Part shown: in pieces, positions 41,833 to 49,782 of the stretch | Layout of the letters: every line of letters starts with the position of its first letter | Numbering within the stretch: position 1 is the first letter of the stretch | Source of the DNA: JAOUEE01 sp051011595 | GTDB lineage: Bacteria > Actinomycetota > Acidimicrobiia > Acidimicrobiales > SHLQ01 | NCBI GenBank assembly: GCA_051011595.1 | Contig: JBPCTQ010000004.1 | Coordinates: 1 to 49,782, forward strand | Direction of reading: 5' to 3' | DNA length: 49,782 nucleotides | The notes under the pieces: model-generated | Told to the model about the DNA's origin: nothing | What the model saw: only the letters and a program-made list of their open reading frames with translations | Databases searched by the model: none | Program-made: the position numbers and the translations under genes

Positions 41833-41875
41833 GCGAGCACGTTGTGCATGGCGTGTGAATCAGCGAAGACGGCCT

Positions 41876-44800
41876 GTGAGCGAGTCAGATCAGCCAGAAC
41901 TCACCCAGCGTGACCAGCGAGAACCGGTTGGTGCACCATCGCTGCCCAGCATCGGCTGGCGGATTCAGCGACCCCGTCTGACCACGCTGCTGCGTCACCG
42001 GTTCGACCATCGCCTCACCGTGGTCGCGGCCCCGGCCGGGTTCGGCAAGACCAACGTGTTGGCACTGTCGATCGAGAACAACCTGCTCGACCCCCGCGGC
42101 ACCGACATCTGGTTGCCGGTCGGCGAACGTGAAGGTGATCCGGTGGTGTTGTTCACCACGATGAGCCGTGCCTTGGGGCTCGACGGCAACGCGTCGTGGC
42201 GCGACGCACTCGATCAGGTGGTGGAAGCGGTGTGGTCTCGCAGCCCCGACGACGTTGCCCTTGTCATCGATGACGCCCATCTCGTCACTGCCACCGCCGA
42301 GGGCGCCGACGCCCTGGCCCTGCTGCTCGAACGGTTGCCGCGTAATGGTCACCTCGTGCTCGGTACTCGCGATCGGACCGGCGTTCGGTATGCCCGTCTC
42401 GAAGCGGATCGTGAGGTGCTCGTGATCGACGAGTCGGTGCTGAGTTTCGACGCCGACGAGCTCGACGAGCTCCGCCACACCGTCACCACACCCGAGGGTG
42501 ACGTCGACGATCTCCCGAGCTGGCCGGCATTGGCGGCGTTGCAGTTGCGGTCGGGAGTCGCAAGCGGGTTCGACTACATCTGGCAGGAGATCCTGGCCAC
42601 CCTGCCCGCTGACCGGGTGGAACAGTTGCGGGCGGTGGCCTCCCTGCCCGATTTCGACGACGACATCGTGGCGGCCGTCACCGAAGGAGCGGTCACGTCG
42701 GCCCGAGACTTGATGGAAGGTCTGGCCGGTGTGGCGTGGGCCGCCGACCGGGGCCGGCTGCATTCGTTGGTGCGTGACGCGATCCTCGCCACCACGTCGC
42801 TCGATGTGCGGCGCCGCGCCGCGTCCCGGGCGGGTGAACTCGAGTTCGAGCGTCGTCGTCACCGACGAGCGGTCACCCTCTTCGCTGCTGCCGGGTCGGC
42901 CGATCGGGCGCTCGCCGTGGCGCTCGAGTTCGCGCACCTGCCCACCCTCATGACCGCAGTCGACGACCATGCCATCATCCATGCCGCCCTGGTCGAGGTG
43001 GCGCCCGACCATCCCCTCACCGAGTACTACGCCACCTCCTGGTACTGGGATCAGCAGGAGGCCGACGCCGGCGACCGTTTCCACGCGGTGGCCGAGCGAG
43101 CCCGGGTGGAAGGGGTACACGACGTCGAGACCATCGCGTTGTGGCGGGCCCTCCAGGCCTACCGGCTGGACCGCCGGGTGGTGGCCGACTCCACCACCGA
43201 GCGTATGTATGAGCTGGCCGAAACTGTTCCGTTCGCCCGTGGTGCGGTGGCACTCATCGACTCGTACGCACTCCAGCTCGAGGGAGACACCGAGGCCAGC
43301 CTCCGAGCCATCGACGACTTGTCGGGTATGGGTCGCTACAACATCATCGTCAACCACGCTCAACGGTGCGGCGACCTGGGGTGGCCCGAGTTGGTGCGCA
43401 ACGACCACGGCCCGTCGGAGCTGACCTCGTTGTTCCACGCCCAGGCCATTTGGCTGCGAGGCGACGTGTCGCCCGAGGACGCACTGGCTCTGGGCCAGCC
43501 GGCAGTGGGGAACACCCGCCGCCGCGGTGTCATCCACCAGACCGTCTCCATCCTGGGGGTGATGAGCCTGGTGGCCTTGGCGGCCGGCGAGCTCGAGCGC
43601 GCCCGGGTATGGGCCGACGAGGCCAGCGAGCTGGCGGGCCGGTCCTTCGGCGCCTCGGTGGAGGCCTTCGCCCTGATGGCCCAGGCGGCCATCGCCAGCC
43701 TGGAGCAGAGCGACGAGGCCGCGGGGGCCATCATCGCCGAAGCCTTTGCCGACATGGCACCCGATCCGTGTCCTGACCGCAGCCACCTGTACGTGCTGCC
43801 GCTGATCTACCTCACCGCTCCCGACCATCGGTCGGTGCTCGATCGGGTCAGTCTCGGTCCGGCCCATTCGGCAGCGTTGGTGGCGGCCCGGGCCCTGGTG
43901 GCGCTGCGCGACGGCGACCCGGGGCCGGCCACCGAGCTGAACTGGACGGCAGCGAACGGGCTGCGGGCGCATGTGCAGCCGCACCACCTGGCCGAGCTCG
44001 CCGTAGCGGCCTCCGCCGGTGGTTCCGCGGACGCCGAGGCGCTGGTGGCGACGCTGCCATTCCTCGAACGGGTCTGGGAGCGGTTGGCCAGCCACCCGGT
44101 GCCCGAGGTCGCGGCCCGAGCCGAACAAGAACTCGACACCTTGCCCCATCGGGCGATCCATCCGCTTCGCGTACACGCGCTGGGACCCTTCGACATCGAC
44201 CTCGGGCCCGATCAGGCCGTGTCCGACGACTGGAGTCGCCGCGAACGGGTTCGCCGACTGCTGGCCTTCCTGGTCGAGCATCGCCGGGTGACCAGAGGTC
44301 AGTTGCGGGTCGCGCTGTGGCCCGAGCTCGACGACAAGAAGGCCGATGGCAATCTGCGGGTCAACCTCTCTCATCTTCAGAAGGTGCTCGAACCCGATCG
44401 GCCGGCCCGGGCCGGGACCTGGTTCATCGAGACCAGCGGGGAGCATGTCGAGCTCACCGATCGGGCGTGGATCGACGCCGACGAGTTCGAAGCCGCGGTG
44501 CGCACGGCTCGGCTGACCGACCAGGAGGGAAGCCCAGCCGCTGCGCTGGTGCAGTACGAGGTGGCCGTGGAGCTTTTCCGCGGTGACTACCTGGTCGACT
44601 ACGAGGTGGAGGAGTGGGGCGCCTTGGAGCGCATCCGCCTGCGGTCGATGGCCACCAGCTCGATGTGTCGAATCGGTGAGCTCCAGCTGGCCAAGGGTGA
44701 ACCGGAGCTGGCCGGTGAGTGGGCGGTGAGGGCCCAGCGGCTCGACGCCCTGCTCGAACGGGCGGGGAGATTGCTCATCAAGTCGTTCATGGCCGTCGAC

Positions 44801-44920
44801 GAACGTTCGGCGGCCGCCGCCACCGCGCAGACGTTGCTCGATCGCCTGAACCGGGCCGGCCTGCCACCCGATGCCGACACCACCCGGCTACTGGCGACGG
44901 TTGGGGTGACGGCGGCCTGA
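41876..44920 (+). CDS. Large MalT-like ATPase regulator with C-terminal SARP (winged helix plus BTAD) module
   Basis: About 1014 residues. The N-terminal STAND-type ATPase has Walker A AAPAGFGKTN near residue 55 and Walker B LVIDDAH near 130. A long helical, TPR-like middle follows with repeated Ala-rich helices (roughly 300-750). The last 250 residues start with a winged-helix region (HALGPFDIDLGPDQ, RVRRLLAFLVEHRRVTRGQL, ALWPELDDKKADGNLRVNL) and continue in a bacterial transcriptional activation domain (DADEFEAAVRTARL, LFRGDYLVDY). LuxR-type MalT proteins end in a LuxR helix-turn-helix; here a SARP module takes that place. Ligand and targets are unknown. GTG 41855 is another possible start. 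Confidence 0.88.
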   Translation: MSESDQPELTQRDQREPVGAPSLPSIGWRIQRPRLTTLLRHRFDHRLTVVAAPAGFGKTNVLALSIENNLLDPRGTDIWLPVGEREGDPVVLFTTMSRALGLDGNASWRDALDQVVEAVWSRSPDDVALVIDDAHLVTATAEGADALALLLERLPRNGHLVLGTRDRTGVRYARLEADREVLVIDESVLSFDADELDELRHTVTTPEGDVDDLPSWPALAALQLRSGVASGFDYIWQEILATLPADRVEQLRAVASLPDFDDDIVAAVTEGAVTSARDLMEGLAGVAWAADRGRLHSLVRDAILATTSLDVRRRAASRAGELEFERRRHRRAVTLFAAAGSADRALAVALEFAHLPTLMTAVDDHAIIHAALVEVAPDHPLTEYYATSWYWDQQEADAGDRFHAVAERARVEGVHDVETIALWRALQAYRLDRRVVADSTTERMYELAETVPFARGAVALIDSYALQLEGDTEASLRAIDDLSGMGRYNIIVNHAQRCGDLGWPELVRNDHGPSELTSLFHAQAIWLRGDVSPEDALALGQPAVGNTRRRGVIHQTVSILGVMSLVALAAGELERARVWADEASELAGRSFGASVEAFALMAQAAIASLEQSDEAAGAIIAEAFADMAPDPCPDRSHLYVLPLIYLTAPDHRSVLDRVSLGPAHSAALVAARALVALRDGDPGPATELNWTAANGLRAHVQPHHLAELAVAASAGGSADAEALVATLPFLERVWERLASHPVPEVAARAEQELDTLPHRAIHPLRVHALGPFDIDLGPDQAVSDDWSRRERVRRLLAFLVEHRRVTRGQLRVALWPELDDKKADGNLRVNLSHLQKVLEPDRPARAGTWFIETSGEHVELTDRAWIDADEFEAAVRTARLTDQEGSPAAALVQYEVAVELFRGDYLVDYEVEEWGALERIRLRSMATSSMCRIGELQLAKGEPELAGEWAVRAQRLDALLERAGRLLIKSFMAVDERSAAAATAQTLLDRLNRAGLPPDADTTRLLATVGVTAA

Positions 44921-44957
44921 TCTCCGGCAGCCGACGGTCTGTTCCGAGGCTGATGGC

Positions 44958-45968
44958 TCAGATCGTCGACGAGGGAAAGCTGTGCAGGGTCTGCACGTAG
45001 TTGGCCCGGACGAACTCCTCGGCATCCTCGACCGCCGACACGCTCATGGCGCCGCGGAGCTGGTCGACCGACTCGTAGTCGTGCTGTTCGAGCCACTGTC
45101 GGAGCTGAGACAGCACCGTGGTGACGTGGGCGGTGCCGTTCTGTAGCAACGCCGACGCCATCATCGCCACGTCGGCCCCCACCAGCAGCGCCTTCACGAC
45201 GTCGTGGCCGTGGTGAACGCCGGTGGTGACGGCCAGATCACAGCCCACCAGCTCGGACAGCACGGCCACCCACCGCAAAGGCAGGCGTAGTTCGGCCGGG
45301 CTGCTCAACACGATGCTGGGCACCACCTGGAGCATCTCCAGATCGATGTCGGGTTGGTAGAAGCGATTGAACAACACCAGCCCATCGGCACCAGCCAGCT
45401 CGAGGTCTCCGGCTGTCGCCGCCATCGACGAGAAATAGGGGCCGATCTTGACGGCCAAAGGAATCGTCACCGTCCGACGAACGGCCTGGACCAGCTCCCG
45501 GTATCGCTGTTCGATCGCTCGGCCGTCGGTGTTGGGGTCGGTGGCCACCAGGTACACGTTCAACTCGATGGCGTCGGCGCCGGCCTCCTCCAGCAGTGCG
45601 GCGTGGCGAGTCCAACCTCCCAGCGTCGAACCGTTCAAGCTGGCGATGACGGGTATCGACAGGCGCTGCTTGGCGGTCTCCAACGCCTGGAGGTGGCGGC
45701 TGGCCATGGTCTCGACGTCGCCGAATCCGGGCAGGTAGCCGCCGGCAGCCTCGGCGAAGGCCCCCGCGCCATGACGGTCGAGCTGCTGGAGGCTGGCGGC
45801 TTCGTGTTCGATCTCCTCCTCGAACAGCGACGGCAGCACCACGGCGCCGACGCCGGCTCGCTCGAGTTGTTCCAACGTGTCGATGTCGGCAGTCATCGGC
45901 GACGGGGAGGCGACCACGGGGCTGTCGAGGTCGAGGCCCAGATACCGGGTGCGGAGGTCGATGGTCAT
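44958..45968 (-). CDS. Dihydroorotate-dehydrogenase-like flavoprotein linked to PFOR
   Basis: A 336-residue TIM-barrel protein of the DHOD-like group. Seen: TRYLGLDLDSPVVASPSPMT, IPVIASLNGSTLGGWT, DAIELNVYLVATDP, and GADGLVLFNRFYQPDID with the ligand loop, then AVTTGVHHGHDVVKALL. Its ATG overlaps the stop of the pyruvate:ferredoxin oxidoreductase gene by 4 bases, an arrangement I know from other bacteria where it is annotated only as DHOD-like. It is probably not the pyrimidine enzyme, since the N-terminal pattern and neighbours differ. A role tied to ferredoxin or pyruvate metabolism is inferred. Confidence 0.88.
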   Translation of the reverse strand: MTIDLRTRYLGLDLDSPVVASPSPMTADIDTLEQLERAGVGAVVLPSLFEEEIEHEAASLQQLDRHGAGAFAEAAGGYLPGFGDVETMASRHLQALETAKQRLSIPVIASLNGSTLGGWTRHAALLEEAGADAIELNVYLVATDPNTDGRAIEQRYRELVQAVRRTVTIPLAVKIGPYFSSMAATAGDLELAGADGLVLFNRFYQPDIDLEMLQVVPSIVLSSPAELRLPLRWVAVLSELVGCDLAVTTGVHHGHDVVKALLVGADVAMMASALLQNGTAHVTTVLSQLRQWLEQHDYESVDQLRGAMSVSAVEDAEEFVRANYVQTLHSFPSSTI

Positions 45969-48900
45969 GAATCCGGCTCCTCGTCGTCGGCCAGCTCGTC
46001 GGGTATCCGACGCTCGAGGTCTTCGAACTGTTCGTAGAGACTCCACCGTTCGTCGATGTCGGCCTGGGCCAACGCAAACAATCGTTCGGCCACCTGTGGG
46101 GACGACCGCGTCAGCATCGCGAAGCGGGCTTCATCGCGGGCCACCTCGGCGAACGACAGCGTGGGCGTTCGACTGTCGATGTGGAATGCATGTTTGCCTT
46201 CGAGTGTGACCCGGGGGTCGTAGCGGTACAGGGGCCAGTACCCGGCCTCGGTCAACCGTTTCTGCTGGGTCATGCTGGTGGCCATGTCGATCCCGTGCGC
46301 GATGCAGCTGGAGTAGGCGATGATCAGCGACGGTCCGGGAAAGGACTCGGCCTCCACGAACGCTTTCACCGTCTGGGTGTTGTTGGCCCCCATCGCCACT
46401 TGGGCCACGTAGACATCCTCGTAGGCCATGGCGATCTGGCCGAGATCCTTCTTGGGGATGGCCCGACCCGATGAGGCGAACTTGGCGACGGCACCGCGTG
46501 GTGTGGCTTTCGAGGCCTGCCCGCCGGTGTTGGAGTACACCTCGGTGTCGAGCACCAGGATGTTGATGTCGCGACCCGAGGCCAGGGCATGGTCGAGGCC
46601 ACCGAAGCCGATGTCGTAGGCCCACCCGTCGCCGCCGACCAGCCACACCGTCTTGGGGACGAGGGTGCCGGCGATCACCTCCAACCGGCGGGCCGGCTGC
46701 TGGTCGACTTGGCCGAGGATGGCGACGAGATCGTCGACTCGCCGGCGTTGCGCGGCCAGCCCGGCGGCGTCGTGGCACTGGGCATCGAGCAGCCCGGTGC
46801 GGAGGTCGTCGCCGATGACGTCGCCCAAGGTGTGCACCAGCTGGCGGGCCTCGTCCTCCTCGTGGTCGAGGGCCAGACGTAGTCCCAGACCGAACTCGGC
46901 ATTGTCCTCGAACAAGGAGTTGGCCCACGCCGGCCCCCGCCCGTTGGCATCGGTTCGCCATGGTGTCGTCGGCAGGTTGCCGCCGAAGATCGACGAGCAA
47001 CCGGTGGCGTTGGCGACGATGACGCGGTCACCGAACAGTTGGGTCAACAGCTTCAGGTACGGCGTCTCCCCGCAACCGGCACAGGCGCCCGAGAACTCGA
47101 ACAGCGGGTCGATGAGCTGGGAGCCCTTGGTGGTGTCGAGCCGGATCTTGGTGCGGTCGGGTTCGGGCAGGGTGGTGAAGAAGGCCCAGTTCTCCCGCTC
47201 GGCGTCGAGGTGGTCGGCCTTGGGAGCCATGTTGATGGCCCGATGGCTGATCTGTTCCTTGGACTTGGCCGGGCACACGTCGACGCAGACCCCGCACCCG
47301 GTGCAGTCGTCGGGTGCCACCTGCACGGTCATGAGGTGGTCGCCCAGCTGTTTGTCGCGGTAGCTGCGAGTGCGGAAGGTGACCGGCGCGTCGGCCACGG
47401 CTTCGGCCGTGAAGGCCTTGATCCGAATGGCCGCGTGGGGGCAGACGATGGCGCACTTGGCGCACTCGACACAGATCTCCGGATCGAAGATGGGGATCTC
47501 GCGAGCGATCGAACGGCGCTCGTACTGGGTGGTGCCGGTGGGGAAGGTCCCGTCCACCGGCAGCGCCGAAACCGGGAGCAGGTCACCCTCACCCGCGAGC
47601 ATCCGGGCCGTGACCCGCTGCACGAAGTCGGGGGCATGCTCGGGGACGATGTCGCGGAGCTCGACGGTGCTGGTGACCGTGGTCGGGATGGTGACCTCGT
47701 GCAGCCGATCAAGAGCCCCATCGACGGCGGTGATGTTGCGGTCGACGACGGCTTGGCCGAACCGGCCGTATTCGTCCTCGATGGCCGCCTTGATGGCTTG
47801 GGTCGACACGTCGGGGTCCATCAGCTCGGCCAGGGCGAAGAAGCAGGTCTGCAAGACCGTGTTGATGCGACCGCCCAGCCCGGCTTCGGCGGCCACGCCA
47901 TGACCATCGACGACGAACAGCCGCAGTCCCTTGTCGATGATCTGTTGTTGCACCGGGGCCGGCAGGTGATCCCACACCTCGTCGGGACCGTGTGGCGAGT
48001 TCAACAAGAAGGTGGCCCCTGGTCGGGCGACCGACAAGATGTCGAGCCTCTCCAGGAAGTCGAACTGGTGGCAGGCGATGAAGTCGGCTTCGGTGATGAG
48101 GTAGGTGGAGTCGATGGGTTCGGGCCCGAACCGCAGATGCGACACCGTCCTGGCTCCGGATTTGCGGGAGTCGTACACGAAGTAGCCCTGCACGTGCAGC
48201 GACGTGTTGTCGCCGACGATCTTCATGGTGTTCTTGTTGGCCCCCACCGTGCCGTCGCTGCCCAGGGCATGGAACACAGCCCTGGTGGTGGCCGGTGACT
48301 CGGTCGACCAGGTGCGATCCCACGGGAGCGACGCGTTGGTGACGTCGTCGGTGATGCCGATCGTGAAACCTTGTTGCGGGTCGGCTCGGGCTGCTTCGTC
48401 GAACACCGCTCGGGCCATGGCCGGCGTGAACTCCTTGGACGACAACCCGTATCGTCCGCCGATCACGCGAGGCACCGCCGTGGCCGACCAAGGGGCCGTT
48501 CCTCGGCGAGTGCTCTCGAGGACGGCGGCGGCCACATCGGTGTAGAGCGGTTCACCCACCGCACCCGGTTCCTTGGTTCGATCCAGCACGGCGATGGTGC
48601 GAACCGTCTCGGGTATCGCCGCCACGAACGCATCCACCGCAAAAGGTCGGTAGAGGTGCACGTTCACCAGCCCGACCTCGGCGCCGTCGCGGTTGAGTGA
48701 TTCGACGGCTTCGCTGGCCGCGCCCACGCCCGACCCCATCATCACCACCACCTCGGTCGCGTCGGGGGCCCCCACGTAGTCGAAGAGTCGGTACTGGCGG
48801 CCGGTCCTGGTGGCCAGCCGGTCCATGGCGTCGGCCACGATGCCGGGGGTGGCGTCGTGGAATGGGTTCGACGCTTCTCGGGCCTGGAAGAACACATCGG

Positions 48901-49579
48901 GGTTCTGGGCCGTACCCCGCAGCACCGGTCGGTCGGGGTCGAGCCGTCGATCCCGCATTGGGGCCACGTCGTCGAAGGAGATCAGCGCCCGGATGTCGTC
49001 GTCGGAAAGGGTGTCGATCATCTTGAGCTCGTGCGACGTACGGAAGCCGTCGAAGAAGTGCACGAACGGAATTCGGGACGTCAGGGTGGCGGCTTGGGCC
49101 ACCAACGCCAGATCTTGCGCCTCCTGCACGGTCGAGCTGGCCAACATCGCCCAGCCTGTCGTGCGGGCGGCCATGACGTCGCTGTGGTCACCGAAGATCG
49201 ACAGGGCGTGGGTGGCCACCGATCGGGCCGCCACGTGGATGACCGCCGGCGACAGCTCGCCGGCGATCTTGAACATGTTGGGGATCATCAACAGCAGACC
49301 CTGGGAGGCGGTGAACGTGGTGGTCAGCGCCCCTCCCTGGATGGCCCCGTGCACGGCGCCGGCGGCCCCTCCTTCGCTCTGCATCTCCATCACCGTGGGC
49401 ACGGTGTCCCAGATGTTGGTCCGACCCTCGGCCGCCCAGGCGTCGGCCGCCTCGCCCATGGGTGAGGCCGGGGTGATGGGGTAGATGGCGATGACTTCGT
49501 TGCATCGGTAGGCCACCGACGCGGCCGCGCCGTTGCCATCGACCACCACGCGGTGAGGTGTGTTCAGGTCTTGGCTCAT
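45965..49579 (-). CDS. nifJ: Pyruvate:ferredoxin (flavodoxin) oxidoreductase
   Basis: A 1204-residue single-chain enzyme converting pyruvate and CoA to acetyl-CoA and CO2, reducing ferredoxin or flavodoxin. Domains in order: I/II with AIYPITPASPMGEAAD and VPTVMEMQSEGGAAGAVHGA; gamma/EKR region; two 4Fe-4S motifs, CVECAKCAIVCP near 700 and CTGCGVCVDVCP near 757; CAGCGETPYLKLL; and the thiamine-diphosphate site GDGWAYDIGFGGLDHAL near 981 with EVYSNTGGQASKATP. All cluster cysteines are present. Length is typical. Oxygen-sensitive in most bacteria, so it suggests anaerobic or microaerobic phases, or a protected enzyme. It is transcribed with the DHOD-like gene. Confidence 0.95.
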   Translation of the reverse strand: MSQDLNTPHRVVVDGNGAAASVAYRCNEVIAIYPITPASPMGEAADAWAAEGRTNIWDTVPTVMEMQSEGGAAGAVHGAIQGGALTTTFTASQGLLLMIPNMFKIAGELSPAVIHVAARSVATHALSIFGDHSDVMAARTTGWAMLASSTVQEAQDLALVAQAATLTSRIPFVHFFDGFRTSHELKMIDTLSDDDIRALISFDDVAPMRDRRLDPDRPVLRGTAQNPDVFFQAREASNPFHDATPGIVADAMDRLATRTGRQYRLFDYVGAPDATEVVVMMGSGVGAASEAVESLNRDGAEVGLVNVHLYRPFAVDAFVAAIPETVRTIAVLDRTKEPGAVGEPLYTDVAAAVLESTRRGTAPWSATAVPRVIGGRYGLSSKEFTPAMARAVFDEAARADPQQGFTIGITDDVTNASLPWDRTWSTESPATTRAVFHALGSDGTVGANKNTMKIVGDNTSLHVQGYFVYDSRKSGARTVSHLRFGPEPIDSTYLITEADFIACHQFDFLERLDILSVARPGATFLLNSPHGPDEVWDHLPAPVQQQIIDKGLRLFVVDGHGVAAEAGLGGRINTVLQTCFFALAELMDPDVSTQAIKAAIEDEYGRFGQAVVDRNITAVDGALDRLHEVTIPTTVTSTVELRDIVPEHAPDFVQRVTARMLAGEGDLLPVSALPVDGTFPTGTTQYERRSIAREIPIFDPEICVECAKCAIVCPHAAIRIKAFTAEAVADAPVTFRTRSYRDKQLGDHLMTVQVAPDDCTGCGVCVDVCPAKSKEQISHRAINMAPKADHLDAERENWAFFTTLPEPDRTKIRLDTTKGSQLIDPLFEFSGACAGCGETPYLKLLTQLFGDRVIVANATGCSSIFGGNLPTTPWRTDANGRGPAWANSLFEDNAEFGLGLRLALDHEEDEARQLVHTLGDVIGDDLRTGLLDAQCHDAAGLAAQRRRVDDLVAILGQVDQQPARRLEVIAGTLVPKTVWLVGGDGWAYDIGFGGLDHALASGRDINILVLDTEVYSNTGGQASKATPRGAVAKFASSGRAIPKKDLGQIAMAYEDVYVAQVAMGANNTQTVKAFVEAESFPGPSLIIAYSSCIAHGIDMATSMTQQKRLTEAGYWPLYRYDPRVTLEGKHAFHIDSRTPTLSFAEVARDEARFAMLTRSSPQVAERLFALAQADIDERWSLYEQFEDLERRIPDELADDEEPDS

Positions 49580-49664
49580 GAGGGTGCCCCGTGGGTTTCG
49601 GCTGCTCCACTCTGGCGTGGCGCCGCCGGACTCGACAGGGGCGGAAGTCCCGAGCCCACTCCCA

Positions 49665-49684
49665 CATGATTCGGCATGATTCGG
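49665..49684. repeat. Perfect 10-base tandem repeat (CATGATTCGG twice)
   Basis: CATGATTCGG occurs at 49665-49674 and again directly at 49675-49684, upstream of the PFOR gene and next to the larger repeat cluster. Confidence 0.85.
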
Positions 49685-49698
49685 CCCTCAAACCCACC

Positions 49699-49782
49699 GT
49701 TCTGGTAGTGCAACGACAGTCCGAGCGTGTCGCTGCACTACCAGTTCGGCCCCCACATGGTTCTGGTAGTGCAACGACAGTC
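49699..49782. repeat. Direct and inverted repeat cluster at the right window edge
   Basis: A 23-base sequence beginning GTTCTGGTAGTGCAACGACA lies at 49699-49721 and again at 49760-49782 (period 61). Between them an inverted copy of its 17-base core lies at 49728-49744 with one mismatch, so 49702-49718 and 49728-49744 can form a 17-bp stem around a 9-base loop. The cluster is non-coding and runs off the window, so its full extent and number of units are unknown. Confidence 0.85.

Noticed and set aside
41885..44446. 853-codon minus-strand open frame antisense to the MalT/SARP regulator
   Set aside because: Its translation is Gly/His/Gln-rich with no domain motif, while the plus strand encodes clear Walker and BTAD motifs.
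49699..49782. CRISPR array
   Set aside because: Only two direct copies are visible, the interval contains an inverted copy of the repeat, and no cas gene is near.

Overview
The window is GC-rich, densely coding chromosomal DNA from an actinobacterium. The order DUF5318 protein ... rpsF-ssb-rpsR-rplI-dnaB, the DUF6049-like protein close to a CCA-adding enzyme, and the many CoA, flavin and secreted-lipoprotein genes suggest Actinomycetota, and my best guess is the class Acidimicrobiia. That placement is inference from gene order and composition. I see no rRNA, tRNA, insertion sequence, prophage or CRISPR array.

Layout. 1-3163 (minus strand): a truncated DegV protein, a DUF6049-like membrane protein and a GNAT acetyltransferase. 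3295-7673 (plus): a histone-deacetylase-like hydrolase overlapping a CCA tRNA nucleotidyltransferase that seems to lack HD-domain residues, a methyltransferase, a DUF5318 protein and panB. 7713-11476 (minus): a lipoprotein hydrolase and a large Tat-exported protein of unknown function. 11756-15025 (plus): rpsF-ssb-rpsR-rplI-dnaB, with a cluster of DnaA-box-like sites between rplI and dnaB. 15030-23128: a phosphotransferase, two membrane proteins, an ABC exporter, ung, a DsbA-like protein, an M20 amidohydrolase and an acyl-CoA dehydrogenase. 23249-24902 (minus): a PaaI-type thioesterase and a GrdB-like protein whose frame continues through an in-frame UGA. 25026-31525: a fasciclin lipoprotein, an operon (TfoX-like, DapA-like, Old Yellow Enzyme), a luciferase-like monooxygenase with its TetR regulator, and a D-2-hydroxyacid dehydrogenase. 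31677-35006: a complete polar amino acid ABC importer plus a GNAT enzyme. 35019-44920: AhpD-like protein, acyl-CoA dehydrogenase, SRPBCC protein, a secreted M28 peptidase/endonuclease-exonuclease-phosphatase fusion, a glyoxalase-fold protein, an N-acyl-amino-acid-deacylase-like amidohydrolase and a MalT/SARP-type regulator. 44958-49579 (minus): pyruvate:ferredoxin oxidoreductase and a dihydroorotate-dehydrogenase-like protein.

The strongest unusual signal is the GrdB-like gene at 23249-24406. Two open segments lie in one frame separated by a single UGA inside a UxxC motif. A hairpin with bacterial SECIS geometry starts just downstream. I read it as one selenoprotein rather than two genes or a pseudogene.

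Other points of interest are an M28 peptidase fused to a nuclease/phosphodiesterase domain, a TetR operator candidate overlapping a promoter, a recurring TAnnnT-N6/7-start pattern that suggests leaderless mRNAs, a tandem duplication across two convergent gene ends, a hairpin covering the start codon of an ABC permease, and an inverted and direct repeat cluster at the right edge of the window.
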